DNA of 64,000 bases. It comes from Lojkania enalia. Lineage: Eukaryota; Ascomycota; Dothideomycetes; Pleosporales. The stretch lies in the NCBI GenBank assembly GCA_010094045.1, contig ML986651.1, positions 115,300-179,299 of the forward strand, given 5' to 3'. The number at the start of each line of letters is the position of its first letter. Position 1 is the stretch's first letter. The translations under genes were made by a program, and so were the position numbers. The notes below the pieces were generated by a model. The model worked only from the letters and a program-made list of their open reading frames with translations. It was not told the origin of the DNA and ran no database searches. Positions 1 through 12,703 of this stretch are shown piece by piece.

Positions 1-2018
1 GTACAAGCTACCCATTCACCAATACCTTCCTCCCAACGGAAACCGCCCTCTTTTGAGGGAGAGTCATTCGAGGTATGAGTGAGCACAACGTGCCCTTGCC
101 TGCTCATCAGTTTTTCCATCTGACGGGCATAAGCCATGTGCCGTGAATTGTTCGTAATATGGGCAAATTCCAAGCATGATTCCAAGGCTAAACGCTTCAA
201 GTTCCAGAGCTTGTGCGGGAGTCGGCATTCGCGGACTGCAAATAAAGCTTCGACAAGGCTTTGGAGTTGGTCAAAGCCGTCTTCTCTTAACGGTCTTCCA
301 GAACAACGTACTGTGGCCGAGACGAATCTCGGGAGATTTTCAAATATGTTCGAAAGGTCAACATTGTCCCATGAATATTGTGTTACCACCCAATCAAAGG
401 CCTTCATCAGGGTAGTATTGTTGAGAGGTATCAGATCAGGGCTCGAACCACACCGGCCAAGATGAATAAGGAATGAAGCAAGGACCGTCCACATAGCTCG
501 TTGTGCGAAAGCCTGCATGGTTTCTGGAGTAGGACGTAAGAGCTCCAAGTCCATCCGCACATCCTTCCGTTTCAATAAGCCGACAACAAGAGAGTCTATT
601 ACAGAGTTAACTCTGTGAGGGACCGTTGCTGCGTTATTCCCCCTTTGGCATTGAAATACAAGGGCGATGCTCGACAATAGTGTTAGCAAACTAGAGAAAG
701 TGGTATCCAATGCTTGGCGAAGTTCCTTTCGTGATGATGGTTTGGTTTGCTTGGAGATAATCTCTATTTCTTTCTCTTCTAGTACATTTTCATCAGGAAG
801 GCCTATACCGGTATTGATAGCAGTCTCCAATAAGCGGTAGCTGTTCCCAGCAAGTCGAGGATCTCCGTCAGACAAAGCCTGGACTATCTTAAACCAATGC
901 GATTGCATACATTCAGTAGCAAGCCATTCGAGGGGAAGCAGTTCTTGAGAGATCATGTATTCCAGCTGGTCGTAAAGAAATTGGACTCGTCCGGAATGGT
1001 TTACAAAACCTCGGACAATGGCCATGTATCTTGAAGTTTCTGGAAGGAACATATTTGCCTGGAGGCTTTGTGGCGTTGGCAACGGTTTCATGCTAGGCAA
1101 GAAGGTCCAGAGGAGCTTTTCAGCCTCGTCCCATGATGACAACTCCAAACAACGGACAGTGATAACCTCCAAGGTCTCTAGGCCAAGGATCCCATCAGCA
1201 AACGCATCACATAATAATGACGTCCCATGAGCCCTAACTATCTGCCTGAACTTTTGCCAGCCTTCGCTTGGCCTGATTTCAAATCTCTCCTCGAGATATG
1301 CATATATTTCGGAGGAGACGTCCCTATCTTCATCCTCATCTTCATCGTCAACTTCTGCAAAATGTTCTTCCAATTCAATATATGCAGGCATCTTATGGAG
1401 GCAGGTACCAACAAGAGACCTTGATCCTTTCCTTCGTCGTTCTTCGCCACACTTTGTCGCAAGAAGTAGGTTCCCGTACGCGTCTAACAGACCCTCCACC
1501 AGCTTTCCGATGGTGGGCGGCATGTGCTTATTCAAGGCACGTATCTGTCCTTGTTTGTCTAGCCCTCTCTTCCGCCCAACACGTTTCAAGGGCGAGCCGT
1601 GTAGCTGAGGAGTGTCTTGTAATCGATCGCTGGACCGAGCAATGAGGGGCGTGAACGCAATTTCGCCGGGCTGTGCCGTGGGCTGGCTTGTCGAGCACGT
1701 AGATCGTTCAGATACTGGCTTCACTGGCTTTCCTGAATATGTTCGTTTACTACCTGCTGCGGGATTTGCGCCGGGCACCCAGTCCGGGTCGAGAGCCTTA
1801 TCGAATCCTCGAGGCTTGCGGGGTTTTGGCAGTTGCGCAAGACTAGTTCGTTGTGGGGGAACATTTTTCACACCAGCACTTGGAGGATTGCGGGCCTCTC
1901 GGGCTATATTTCGCGCCTTTTCTAGCTCTTTGCGGAGTGCTGTAATTCGAGAAGAGATAGGGCGTAACAGGCGATTGCACCGGGTCGTAGTCCACGGCAG
2001 ATCATCCTCGGCGGCCAT
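1..2018 (-). CDS. Unrecognised large protein, 5' part (runs off left edge)
   Basis: The minus strand is open without a stop from the ATG at 2016-2018 to the window edge: 672 codons with no 3' end. I do not recognise the family. The N-terminus (MAAEDDLPWTTTRCNRLLRP) is followed by a short charged helix (about residues 25-45), a low-complexity basic and Pro-rich segment with KPRKPR and a GSPLKR motif (about 50-155), an acidic run DDEDEDEDRD (about 224-233), then a long alpha-helical, Leu-rich region to the edge. No signal peptide or membrane segment is visible. The basic patches next to an acidic tract suggest a nuclear or scaffold protein with a helical-repeat body; that is inference only. Codon use is ordinary for the window, and the smooth reading over 2 kb makes the gene itself secure. 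The upstream flank is gene-free. Confidence 0.88.
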   Translation of the reverse strand, partial: MAAEDDLPWTTTRCNRLLRPISSRITALRKELEKARNIAREARNPPSAGVKNVPPQRTSLAQLPKPRKPRGFDKALDPDWVPGANPAAGSKRTYSGKPVKPVSERSTCSTSQPTAQPGEIAFTPLIARSSDRLQDTPQLHGSPLKRVGRKRGLDKQGQIRALNKHMPPTIGKLVEGLLDAYGNLLLATKCGEERRRKGSRSLVGTCLHKMPAYIELEEHFAEVDDEDEDEDRDVSSEIYAYLEERFEIRPSEGWQKFRQIVRAHGTSLLCDAFADGILGLETLEVITVRCLELSSWDEAEKLLWTFLPSMKPLPTPQSLQANMFLPETSRYMAIVRGFVNHSGRVQFLYDQLEYMISQELLPLEWLATECMQSHWFKIVQALSDGDPRLAGNSYRLLETAINTGIGLPDENVLEEKEIEIISKQTKPSSRKELRQALDTTFSSLLTLLSSIALVFQCQRGNNAATVPHRVNSVIDSLVVGLLKRKDVRMDLELLRPTPETMQAFAQRAMWTVLASFLIHLGRCGSSPDLIPLNNTTLMKAFDWVVTQYSWDNVDLSNIFENLPRFVSATVRCSGRPLREDGFDQLQSLVEALFAVRECRLPHKLWNLKRLALESCLEFAHITNNSRHMAYARQMEKLMSRQGHVVLTHTSNDSPSKEGGFRWEEGIGEWVAC

Positions 2019-4100
2019 AGTATACTGTTCAACTATACGATACAAAAAAATTGATGTGGTTTGATGTTACATCCAATGATATCCAAAAGGTGGTGGAAGG
2101 GATAGTGGTGAGAATGCGTGAGGGTGTTGACAAACAATCGGCCTGTCGGCATTTGAGCCTCATCGCGTTAGTCCTGTTAGGTCTAGCGTTCTCGCTTTTC
2201 GCGTCCGCGTCCGTGTCCGTGAAAGAACGCCGAACATTTTCAGATGAATAGAATTTGTAAATATAAACTTAACGGTATTCGAACCAATGTTCATCTTGAG
2301 GGGCCAAGTGCCGCATATTTGAACCTCATAGCCTCGTCCCGTCAGAATTTTCCTCACCAAATTCCAATGGCGTGCATTTTGGCTTTGTTGTTTGCCTAGT
2401 GGAGTTGTGTTAGTACTAACTGTTGACATTGCATTGAGGGCATCCTAATCCTTGCCGGCTTCACATATGATAAGTAGGACACCTTTTTGGAAGAGCTTCA
2501 CGTTCATGGATTAAGGAGTTAAGTTGAGCCAAGTTCCTCTTTCGTAGCTCTCGCTCGATAGGCCAAGCTAGCCTCAACTTCGTTGTTTCGCTCTCGAGAA
2601 CAAGCCTCCTATCACCTTTTAAGAGCCTCTAACACGATAGGAGGTTCTGCGTCCAACTTCTTCTAGAGATATGGCTATTTTTTGCGTTAGATCGGCTCAA
2701 GCGTCTGATCATCATCAAGAATAGTGCCAGACAGAACCCGCTATTCAAGCCACACCTAAATTCAACACGAGGCGTGAAATTTGGGGTCGACGATCATACC
2801 TTAATATCGTTATTTCATAATCAGTTATAGAAATTGGTCTTGCGCGGCCGAGTCATGAGATTGCCGATCATGATTTAGGATAGAAATGGCAATGTTCGAA
2901 TAAAATGACCTTCCGAATTTCCATGTATCGCTACGTAGTCGCATGCTCAAGCCCAGCGATGTATTTCCCTTTACGAACCAATCAAATAGGAAACACAGTC
3001 GTCTCCAACGGAAGTCCGGTAGGTGTCCAACAGTAGTCCAACGGGAGTTGGAATCATTGTGCGGGAAAATGTGAGACCAGGAAGCTGGATATGTGTTCAT
3101 CGGCACTTTGCATGAGCGATTTTGCTGTGCCTCGTGGTGTTTCTGGTTGCGCGGCGAGGGCAGTACAAGCTTCTTGTATGTTTGAAACGAATCCAATCTT
3201 ATGCTACTTTCCGCGAATCAACGACGCCTCCGATCGCCTCAACTTGCCACATCTCACTTTTGCTCTGGGTCAGCCATTTCTTCCTTTAATACATTATATG
3301 AGCCACAGTAGCCCAATTTCCGCTTTTGAAACTCGGGGATGTAGAATGTCCGCCCGCGAAAGCTCTTTCGCATTGCTCAGTTGGTATCACGTGTAGAAAG
3401 AAGGCGGGAACCTTAGAATCTTCCAATAAAAGAAATGGTGATGGGATACCATCCACGGTAGAATTCGACCCGGGTTCAACGGTTAAGCTCATCTTCAGAT
3501 GCTGTGTGATGTCGTTAGGATGCAATGCAGGTGCAAGCGGCTAATTTCTCGCCAACCTACTAGGGTTGACATGGCTAAAGAATTCACTACATTTTACTTA
3601 TTCTAGTATTTATTGGGGTGTACCACGTCGAAATAGTGCCACTACCGTAGCATATAATTAGATTTAAGGTGAATAGGGGCATCCATCTCAATATGTAGTA
3701 GATCGCTATAGCGAAGAAGATTAGGTATGGGGATACGTTTGCCACCTACACCTGCAGCGGTATTTTGCTTCGGAACCCCACCGTATACTCCAGTCCTTCT
3801 TCCTATGGCGTCATTCTCCAATAGCTAGCAACATATGATAGGTTGACTTAACAACTGATAGCGACCTGAGTTGCACGACAGTAGCAGGAACTTTCCGTGG
3901 CAGCATCCTAGCCGAGCATTCCATATCAAACTTGCTAGTCAAGTCGTGCAACAGAACCGATAAAGGTGCATGCATGCCGCGGAAACAAGATTACTCGAGG
4001 TAATAATACTCTCGAACTTTCGGAGACTTGACCTAATGGCTGTCTTGTGTCAACGCTCCAAGCCATGTACTACAGACAAGGCCAGTCTAGAGCAACCTCT
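2019..4100. other. Intergenic, no gene seen
   Basis: No reading frame here shows a domain, a signal peptide or plausible splice partners. Short frames on both strands (for example 2825-3196 minus) have the composition of chance openings. The first bases next to 2018 are the promoter side of the large minus-strand gene. Confidence 0.6.
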
Positions 4101-5744
4101 GTATGGTCTGGTCACTAGTTAGGTGGCGTCAAAAAAAAAAAGCAGCTTGCCTCAGGATTGAGAGGTTGCACAAGTCCCACTCAAGGAGTGGTGGGAGACG
4201 GGTGTTGGTGTTACAAAAAGAGATTAAGAGACTGTCGATGAAAGAGACAGCGGGGCGCCAGCAGTGGAGAAAGGCAGTGCACAAAACCCAGAACCTAGGG
4301 AGCCGGGTGTAGAGTGGGAAGACTAGATCATGGATTCGGCGCATAGTCTTATGGGAAGGCATTTCGTGACGACGAAACAACGCGTCCCAACACGTGGGAA
4401 AAGTGTCTACGCAGAACACAAGCGTAAAGTTTGCCCGTTTCAGGTCCACGCTCAACGAGAAGCGTTGTCAAGACTTGAGTCCCGAACGATGGACCGGGCA
4501 GATAGGCAGGATTCGACATCGGCGCTGGACATGCTGAGGATGGCAAGTAGGCATGGTGGTGTTGGTGTTGAATGCATCAAAGCGTCGTGCATCGGAGCGA
4601 CAACACCGCCGGTCGGGCCGGCTAGGGGGAGTTGCACACACTGCGGTTGCATTCCCAGCACCTGCTGCGATCGCATCAGGGGTACGGGCGGGCTGTGAGG
4701 AGGCTCATGTCTGGCGTTGAGGCTTCGCAGTCACCGTCCACCAGCGCCCGGTACGCGTGGCCGGACGATAGATACGGCTGTCGTTTTAGAGTCCGCTGGC
4801 CGTCCAGGCAAACAGGGCTGCTTGACGACAATGGTGGGCGCGATCGCGGTCGCGGGTAAGAGAGAGATGGATGAGAGATGAAGGGCCGTGCTGGTGAAAC
4901 GCGCTGGCGTAGGCAGTCTTCGTCTTCGTCGGTGGCGGCGCGCGGTGGAGCTTCGGCACGAGTGGCTGCTCCAGCGCCCGCTCATCCCGGCTGCGCGCAT
5001 CCCTGCCACCTGCCCTGGGCGTTGTCAAGGAGCCCCGCCAATGGCATCCCCACGTCTGCTCCCTCCCGCCAGGGCAATCAAACTTCCACGACTCCCTTCC
5101 TCCTCCCACAACCCACTGCTTTCCCTCTTTTCAACCACCTGTCTCTCGCCCAAGTCGCTCTTTTGCCGCCTATATTCACTTCGTGTTCCCTCCGCCGTCG
5201 CGAGTCTCTTCCCTCCCAATCGGCTCGTGGACCTACCCTGGCGGAGCGTTAACTTTGCAGAGCCTATCATCGCCCGTCTTTTTTTCCTGCCTTTTTGTCA
5301 ACCACCGCAGGTCACCTGCACCTGCAGGACTCCCCCTTGCACACTCTCTTGATTAACTCGCCCATTCTGGCCATCGTGGACGCAGCCGTGAGCGATCGCA
5401 GTTCTTGCTAGCCCTCCTTGCAACACGCATATCTGGATCCCCGTCGCCCCACCGATCCGATTTGCCAAAGTAGGAGCCGGTCACGAAGCAATTGCACTCA
5501 CCCGAAAGCCCTCCCTGGTCCCCGCGTCCGACCCCGGGCTATTATCAAATTTCGCCAGCTAGCGGCTGTCACCGTTCCCAGATCTGTCTTTTGCTGGTCA
5601 AGGCAGATACCACTCGCTACATATTTGTCAAGCCCTCGTCAGGTCTAGCGCAGCATCTCCAATCCTTGATCCATAAAGAGGATCTTCTCGGCCGCTTTTT
5701 CGTTGTTCCAAGGGCAGAACCCATCTAGTCTCTGTTTTGGAACC
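4101..5744 (+). promoter_or_regulatory. Upstream region of the ferric reductase, pyrimidine-rich
   Basis: About 600 bp before the ferric reductase ATG is strongly C/T-rich on the plus strand (clearest at 5085-5350), the usual look of a fungal core promoter and 5' leader. Overlapping frames here on both strands (for example 4888-5352) are low-complexity Ser/Pro/Arg readings of this biased sequence and are not called as genes. I found no clear ATCWGATAA site for the iron-responsive GATA repressor. Confidence 0.5.
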
Positions 5745-7868
5745 ATGATTACCAAGACGCTTCTCTTCTCTCTTCTCTCCACCGCCAACATGGCTTTTGC
5801 CCAGGACTCCTCCAGTCCCTCAGGTGGAGGAGGTGGAGGCGGCGGTTCTCAATCTCAATCAGGAGGTGGTGGAGGCCATGGCCATGATGAGGGCCCAACT
5901 GAAGCCGATTTCCGAAACGTGGACGTTCAGCACTTCTTTGGATACATCTGGGTTGCCTTTGTGTCAGCCTTCATTCTCTATCAGATTGTTTTCCACCTTG
6001 TTCGCTATCTTCGCACAATGGCATGCCTCAACAACGAAACCCAGAGATATTTCGCTACTCCTCACGCCCTTTATGCCTGGTTTAAGAAGAATTTTCTGGA
6101 TGCCCCTCTTTTTAGGACACGGCACCACCGAGAATTCAAGCTGTCTACGGCTATTAACGTCGGCACCCTCCCCAGCCGTCTTCAAATGTTCCTCCTAGTT
6201 GGCTACTTCGCCACCAATGTAGGATTCTGCGCCTGGAGCATTGACTGGAGTCAGCCATACTCCAACGTTGCTAGAGAATTCCGAAACCGTACTGGCATTC
6301 TAGCCGTCATGAACATGATTCCATTGTTCCTCTTGGCTGGACGCAATAACCCATTCATCACCTTCACTGGAATCTCGTTCGACACGATGAACTTAATCCA
6401 TCGCTGGTTCGGCCGCATTGTGGTCCTAGAAGCCATCGCTCATACCGCTGCTTACTTCGCCAACAAAGTCAGGACCGGTAAGTGAATCAAGTCTTTTCGT
6501 TGATATGAATGGAACACTGATATCTCTACAGCGGGATGGGCTGAGCTTACGGAAAAGATCACTGGAAAGAGTGAATTTCTTACTTGGGGTTTTGTTGTAG
6601 GTGTCCATATTTTCCGTAAGCATGCAGTGATAGCTTACCAAATTCTCAGGGCACTCTTACATTCTGTTTCCTATTAATTCAGTCTCCATCTCCGGTGCGA
6701 CACGCCTTCTATGAGACGTTTTTGCATTTACATATCTGTGCCGCTGCTCTTGCCGTCGCGGCCGTATGGATGCATCTCAACGGCAGGCCTCAACAGTTCA
6801 TGCTTTATGGCGTGGTCGCCTTGTGGGTCTTTGAAGTAAGTCTAGAGTCCTCTTTCTAAGGAGTTAATACTGATTGCACAAATAGCGAACAATGCGCCTC
6901 GCTCGTCTCATCGTGCGGAACGTAGGTAGCGGTGGTACCAAAGCTGATGTGGAGGTTCTACCGGGGGACGCACTTCGTGTCACAGTTCGCATGGCTCGTC
7001 CCTGGAGATTCCGGCCTGGTCAGCATGCATACATCTACATGCCTTTGGTCGGCCTCTGGACCAATCATCCTTTCTCGCTTGCTTGGAGCGAAGAGGAAGA
7101 AGAACTGAATGTAGCCTCGATGGTGGCCGACGAGAAAGGCCTCCCAATGAACCGTCAGGACATTTTGGAGATGCGCAAGACGAGCATGTCCTTCATTGTT
7201 CGCCGCCGAACTGGGTTCACCGAACGACTCTACAAGAAAGCAGATCTTTCCGCTGCCGGCAAATTTACAACGGCGGCATTTGTCGAGGGTCCTTATGGTA
7301 AGCGCCAAGACTTATTTCCCCAGATTTGCAATCTATGCATATATTAAACATGTCACCACAACGCAACAACCCATGCTAATATTATACCATAGGTGGCGAA
7401 GATCTCACGTCCTATGGCACTGTCATGCTATGGGCGGCTGGAATAGGTATCACTCACCAGGTCCCACATGTGCGCGATATTGTCGCAAGGTATGCCAATG
7501 GCACCACAGCTACTCGCCGCTTAACATTGGTTTGGATTATTCAATCTCCAGAGCATCTCGAGTGGATTCGAAATTGGATGACTCAGATCTTATCGATGCC
7601 TCGTCGTCGGGAGATACTCAAAATCCTTCTCTTCGTCACCCGACCTCGGAGTACCAAAGAAATCCATTCCCCAAGCTCAAGTGTGCAAATGTTCCCAGGC
7701 AAGCCAAACGTACAAGCTCTTATCGATCAAGAAATGCAAGAAGGTATTGGTGCGACTTGTGTTAGCGTCTGTGGAACGGGCAGCTTGGCAGACGATTTGC
7801 GCCGCGTAGTGCGTGATCGCGAGAGCAAATGGAATGTCGATTTCCGCGAAGAATCCTTCTCGTGGTAA
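5745..7868 (+). CDS. Ferric reductase (FRE/CFL family), five exons
   Basis: Plasma-membrane metalloreductase that moves electrons from NADPH through FAD and two haems to extracellular ferric iron. Exons inferred: 5745-6477, 6532-6596, 6650-6835, 6886-7297, 7393-7868, giving 623 residues; all four introns are GT-AG. Residues 1-20 are a signal peptide (MITKTLLFSLL...), followed by a Gly-rich linker with an HGHD motif. The haem-binding His pairs of the ferric-reductase membrane domain are visible with spacing 14: H219/H233 (LIHRWFG, IAHTAAY) and H294/H308. The FAD motif HPFSLAW is at about 389-395, VEGPYGG at 461-467, the NAD(P)-site AAGIGITHQ at about 480-488, the CGTGS loop near the end, and the family C-terminus ESFSW. 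The in-frame ATG at 5703 would put 14 polar residues before the signal peptide, so I chose 5745. No ferroxidase or permease partner lies nearby. Confidence 0.95.
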
Positions 7869-8595
7869 CGGCGCTACTCGCTACTCTGTCTACTTCGATG
7901 GTACCGAATACTTCTTATATCCGTCCACCTACAATCACAACTACCTAACGATACCGTTCGGTTTGTGTCGGCGATCATCATGCTTTAACATTGTATTGAA
8001 TCAAACGTTTTAAGGTGACAAGATGATGCAATCTTGGGGTTTAATGCGGCCGCGAAATTTCCTTTTCATTTCTCTTCTTTGTAGAAATTCCCTATGCCTT
8101 CCTTTGACCGCCTCACCTGCGATCACTTTCCTTTTCCTCTGGCTCATCCTCGCGATCCTTGCGCGAACGAAAAAGGCCAATTGCTAGCTCTTAGATACAG
8201 TGGCTCATTCCCACTAAGTGCACATCTACATCAATTTACATCCTGATCGTTTTAGGATATCACATTATGCGAAGATCTTAATCTTGCAGGCGTTCTGGGC
8301 TTCTATGATTTCTGTAAATATCGCTAAGGCGCTCGGACTGGGTGGTAAATCAGCGGTTAGAGCTAGCTAGCTCCCCGCCACAAAAATGAAGAGTGATTCA
8401 CGGCGCAATCCATTTACTTTGTTGTTTCGCTCATGTTACTCACGCCATGCTCATCAACGAAGGATCGACACTATCGACTGAAACTTGCGCATGGCGTAAG
8501 CCACTCATCTCGTATGCCCCCAACGGTAACTAGCTCGCGGGTTCCTGCGTTGCTCGCTCAGCTCATGTATCCTATCACTATCCTCAACGTCACTA

Positions 8596-8638
<43 letters not shown>

Positions 8639-11607
8639 GTACAACAACTTATTATTCTCTGAATATTGCAATATCATAACAATATTGTTGCGTAACTTGC
8701 CGTTCGCGCTAAATTGATCGTGCGGTTTTCAGCGTTTCAACTACCATAGTTTAGTCGACCATAAACCCCCCACGATAAAGCTGTTGTTTCCCAGCGCTCC
8801 ACAAATGCTTGATCTACGAATGGGCTTACTTTAAGGGCTCCTAATGCCAGCCTGTGCGTACACACATCCCGCATTTCGGAATCGCGTCTACGAGGCCCTT
8901 CCGGGTCTGTTGGATTGACCGCTCGCGATGGCACCGCTGCATTCAAGCAGCAGGATTCCACTTCGTGAAGATGACGACACATTACATTAGGATCTGCCTT
9001 GCGCAACCAGTGCCGTGGAAAGTTTGGCTGTTCTCACGTCGGTGCGAACTGTTTATGTGAACCCGTGAGGAGATCCGAGGCCGTATCTGCGAGTTCGGAC
9101 TTCGGAGCGTTGATCTTTGTAGAGATGGAGGAAATGGTCTTTTCCCGACTTTGGGATGAAGATACGCACCTCAAAAATGATAACAGTTGGTGAAAGAAGT
9201 CGGAGGCAGTAACTCGCGTGGGATGGCATACCTTGTTTGCAGGTGAGTCGTCAGCGCATGCTGGAGTGTAGTCATGCAATGTGATGAAGATATCAAATTG
9301 TTCCGGGCTGAAGGAAAGATTTGATAAACAAGGTAAGTGAGATTGCTGACCGGACTGCTTGCTGAGGGAGGCAAATATCGTGATGCGTCAATACATTCTT
9401 TCGTGTTGTTGCATCGGTAAAAAGATCAAAATCGCCAGAGGCTCATGAAGAGGTCGTCAACGCAGCTGGAATCTCGTATTCTCCTCGTTAGCGAATCATC
9501 GAAGCTACCACAGCCAAGGCAAGTGGAAATATTTTATATCTCAATGTGGAGCGGCATCAAGTGCTTGTTACTCTTCAATTGCTAACCCATCTTCATTGTA
9601 CCGCACACTTTGGCTGAAAGGCCAGGCCTTTCTTAACGTGAATGTTATATCTTGGGATTGAAGCGAGCAAGCTTGGTAGATCGTGGCTAGCGGCGAAAAT
9701 TGATCCGTATCCAATTCAAAGTGGTTCTCAACCAACCAAGTGCGTGCGGGTATTTACAGTCAAGCGTTCAAGGATAAGCATCTAGTCCACGACCTAGGGA
9801 AAACTTGTACGACCGGGGAGTTATTCTACCGCCGGCTAGTCGTCAGCTCTACTTCTACGAGAACGGGTGAGCTGGGACGGCGAATGTGGTTGGTGATGCT
9901 CGACGCCGGTAACTGCAGGGTGCCGCAGGTGAGTCAAAGAAGAACAAGTGATGCTTGCTCTTCTTGGCCCGCAGCATTGTTGTGCAATATGCCATGGAAA
10001 CGGAACTCGACATCGACTCTTCTATTTGATGACGAGATCATGTACGTAGTGATCGAGGAGCTGGATAGGCGGAAAAAGATTCGCTCGTCGTACAGCATGC
10101 TTCTGGCACATATGCAACCAAGATGCACAATGCCTGTCAGCCTCCACGCAAGATGCAACAAGATGAGATCCCTCCTCGAAAGCCTGGACATGGTCATTAT
10201 CGGCGTGGCATTGCCTGCGAAGTGGTGTGTTGATATCGTTTGACGTCAGACATGGTCGCCCAACGATGGCTGCCCTACTTATCGTCTCCCAATGCTCTTG
10301 TCAAGTACCTGCCCTTTGTAGACTGTCAGGTTTCTCAAATCGGTGCACGGCCAAGCATACCCACAGAGGATAAGCGACGATAGCAGTGTACCATAGTAAC
10401 TCCCTGCAAATTTTGATTGCTCCTGCGTCGGAAAGGGACTTCACGTGCGAGCCGACCCAGAACCAATACTTCGGCCAGAGCCTCCGAATTTTTTCTAGCT
10501 TGGGCCGCCTCGGAGAATTTGTCCATTATTTGTCAAGCGGTGGCACCTCGTCATAACGGTCGCTAGGCCGTAGGAATAACACGGCAGATAATAAAAACAG
10601 GATCATGGAAGCGGTGACTGCTTTTATCCAGTTCTGCCGCAAAGGCTAGATCGTTCGGCCTTTAAGCCTCGCGCACGTTGGTCGGCATGTGCATGTAAGC
10701 TCGATGCGGATGCCATGATAGATACCTGGATGAGGCGCGCGAACGATGGGTAACGAAGAAACCGTGCGTTTGCGGGGTTCATTTGGGTAGATGAAGATTG
10801 TGGGGGAAATAAATATGCATGGTGGCTCCCGTGGTCTAGCGACGGGAGTCAAGCGAGACTGGGTCACGCACGCTTTTTATATAGTGCTATGATATTGTCA
10901 CAAATAAATAATGCTGACCACTTAATTGGGAAATCGACGATGGGGAGTGATCGACGTCGTTCATTATATCATGCTGTGGCACTGTCAGCGTCTCGCTGAG
11001 CTGCATACTGGGACGGATGAGAGGGAGTGACGTTGTGCTTCATATTAATGTTGGAGCAGACCTTGCGGTGCAATATTGCAATGGAAAATCCTCCTTCCCA
11101 TAATGATTAGGCCTAACCGCTACTATCGCGGTGATTGCGAACTATGGGTAGAACTGGGTAGAAGCTATACAATAACAAGATCTGATGCAGCAGTGGATGA
11201 CATGTAAAAGAATTGAATAAATTCATCATGATGGCTTGGATATGATGAGCGTGGGATGAGGTCGGACTATTTCGGGGAGATGTGGTTGATATGGGCCACG
11301 CTTAGGATCGATGTGCTCTCACATTCCCTCGACGTAGTAGGACAACTCGATTGTAAAATATAGCCTTACCATGTGAAGGTAGGATGCTCACCCCGTAGAG
11401 CAAAACAACGGCCTGTCCATAATGGCATTGGTTGTAGTAGCGGTCAAAATCCACAGTCTACAATTCCGGTTCAAATTAGAAGACTGTTAGTCGGTGCTGA
11501 GATAGTGATGCGAAAAATCGGGTTTGTGCCTTGTATAGCCCTCTCTTTGACTTCTAATGCTCTTTGCTGATCTCTATCCTTTTGTACTCTACGAAAATTC
11601 ACGGTTT
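7869..11607. other. Long intergenic stretch, no supported gene
   Basis: Between the ferric reductase and the Nudix gene no frame carries a recognisable motif. The longest (9740-10243 plus, 167 codons) has no homology I can name and its start context is poor. The region includes a trinucleotide microsatellite and moderately AT-rich DNA around 10.9-11.4 kb. Confidence 0.55.
8598..8638 (+). repeat. (TCA)n microsatellite
   Basis: A perfect TCA/ATC repeat of about 13.7 units in noncoding DNA. It creates a spurious poly-Ser frame. Confidence 0.97.
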
Positions 11608-12449
11608 TCAAGAACGCTCTAATAAATCTGACTCCTCTAATGCGTATCTTTCCTGAATACCTTTCCAACCTTTCAGCACCACATCAGCCATAACTCCGTG
11701 CTTTCCCAGCTTTTCGACAGCTTCATTCACCGATACCAAGTATGACTTGTACATTTTCTCCTCCTCGTCCACGCCAGTGCCTTCGTGATGCAGGGGCTCG
11801 TACCTTTCTGGTTCCATCTTTAATCTATCACGGAGCTTTAAGCCGTTAGGATAGGGTGGTGGTGGTCTGTATGCCTCTCCCGCATTGGTCTCTAGTTCTT
11901 TCTCAAGCTCAGGAGGCAGCGTCTCGGCAACGTACCAGAAGAGTACATATTGTATACTTCCAGAAGCCACCGGCATCAATTGCATCCATACAGGTTCGGC
12001 GGTCATTGGTTTGGAAGCAATTTGAGAGTGGGCCTGCGGCTGTCGATGCTTTATAGGTAGTGGGAGGAGACGGTTGCGATAGCCAGACTACAAAAGTGAG
12101 TGAATTAGCACAACATGCCTTATAGGTGGCAGGGAAAATAATGCGCTTGTTCAACGATTCTACAGAAGAGATTAAGGCTGGTAAATAGAGTTGGGTGTAC
12201 TGTAGTATTACAATAATGCATACATACCTCCTCGTAGCCCTCTCTCTCAGCGCCTCTGCCGCTATCTTCTCCTGCATCTCTTCTACCCTTAGGTAGGAAA
12301 TAGTATTTCCTACCGTACCCGTCTTTGGCACTGCATATTACGACGCGTTCGGAGGCAATGTGGAAGATGGCGACGCCTGCACCAAGAACGAAATCCTCAG
12401 ATGCGAATTGCGCAATAGTAATAGGGTAAGTTGATTGAAGGTTTTTCAT
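11608..12449 (-). CDS. Nudix hydrolase, two exons
   Basis: Predicted hydrolase of nucleoside diphosphates linked to another moiety; substrate unknown. Exon 1 is 12228-12449 and exon 2 is 11608-12087; the intron 12088-12227 starts GTATGT and ends TTTGTAG, and splicing gives 233 residues. The Nudix box G-x5-E-x7-RE-U-x-EE-x-G-U is assembled across the splice: exon 1 carries G-RRDAG-E, seven residues, then REGYEE, and exon 2 starts SGYR. The hydrophobic position after RE is Gly, which is unusual. Before the box, FVLGAGVAIF and the Y-FLPKG strand match the Nudix fold. The C-terminal half contains PVWMQLMPVASG and a charged helical tail. The start is the ATG at 12447-12449; upstream only non-ATG starts exist. 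The intron interrupts the catalytic motif, so an unspliced transcript makes no active enzyme. Confidence 0.88.
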
Positions 12450-12703
12450 TTTAAGGGGGCTTCGTTGAATTAACAAATGTGGGCAAGAGAACAGAACATC
12501 GTTTGAGGGCCATTACAGACGTTGTATGAGGGTTGTTGCCTTCTTTAGAGTGGGGTCATGTTGCAGGTGCTTGGGGGCTGCTTAGTGGCGGGTCTCGGCG
12601 TCCCTAGTCAATGCATCATTGTGCTTTAAGCGGGGTACATAGAAATATTTTTTGCATGATATAAGTATTTTAACTTTTAAAAAATTCCTAAAAATCCAGT
12701 TCA

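Noticed and set aside
2250..2320. GGTTCGAATACC-like B box on the minus strand near 2.28 kb as a tRNA
   Set aside because: No pairing acceptor stem or D arm could be found at the proper distance.
4878..5352. Overlapping Ser/Pro/Arg-rich frames in the ferric reductase upstream region
   Set aside because: Explained by the CT-rich promoter; frames exist on both strands at once.
8598..8638. TCA repeat as a CRISPR-like or coding poly-Ser feature
   Set aside because: It is a simple trinucleotide microsatellite without spacers; no CRISPR array exists in the window.
9740..10243. 167-codon plus-strand frame after the ferric reductase
   Set aside because: No domain, signal, membrane segment or splice partner, composition of a chance frame, and an overlapping minus frame of similar quality.
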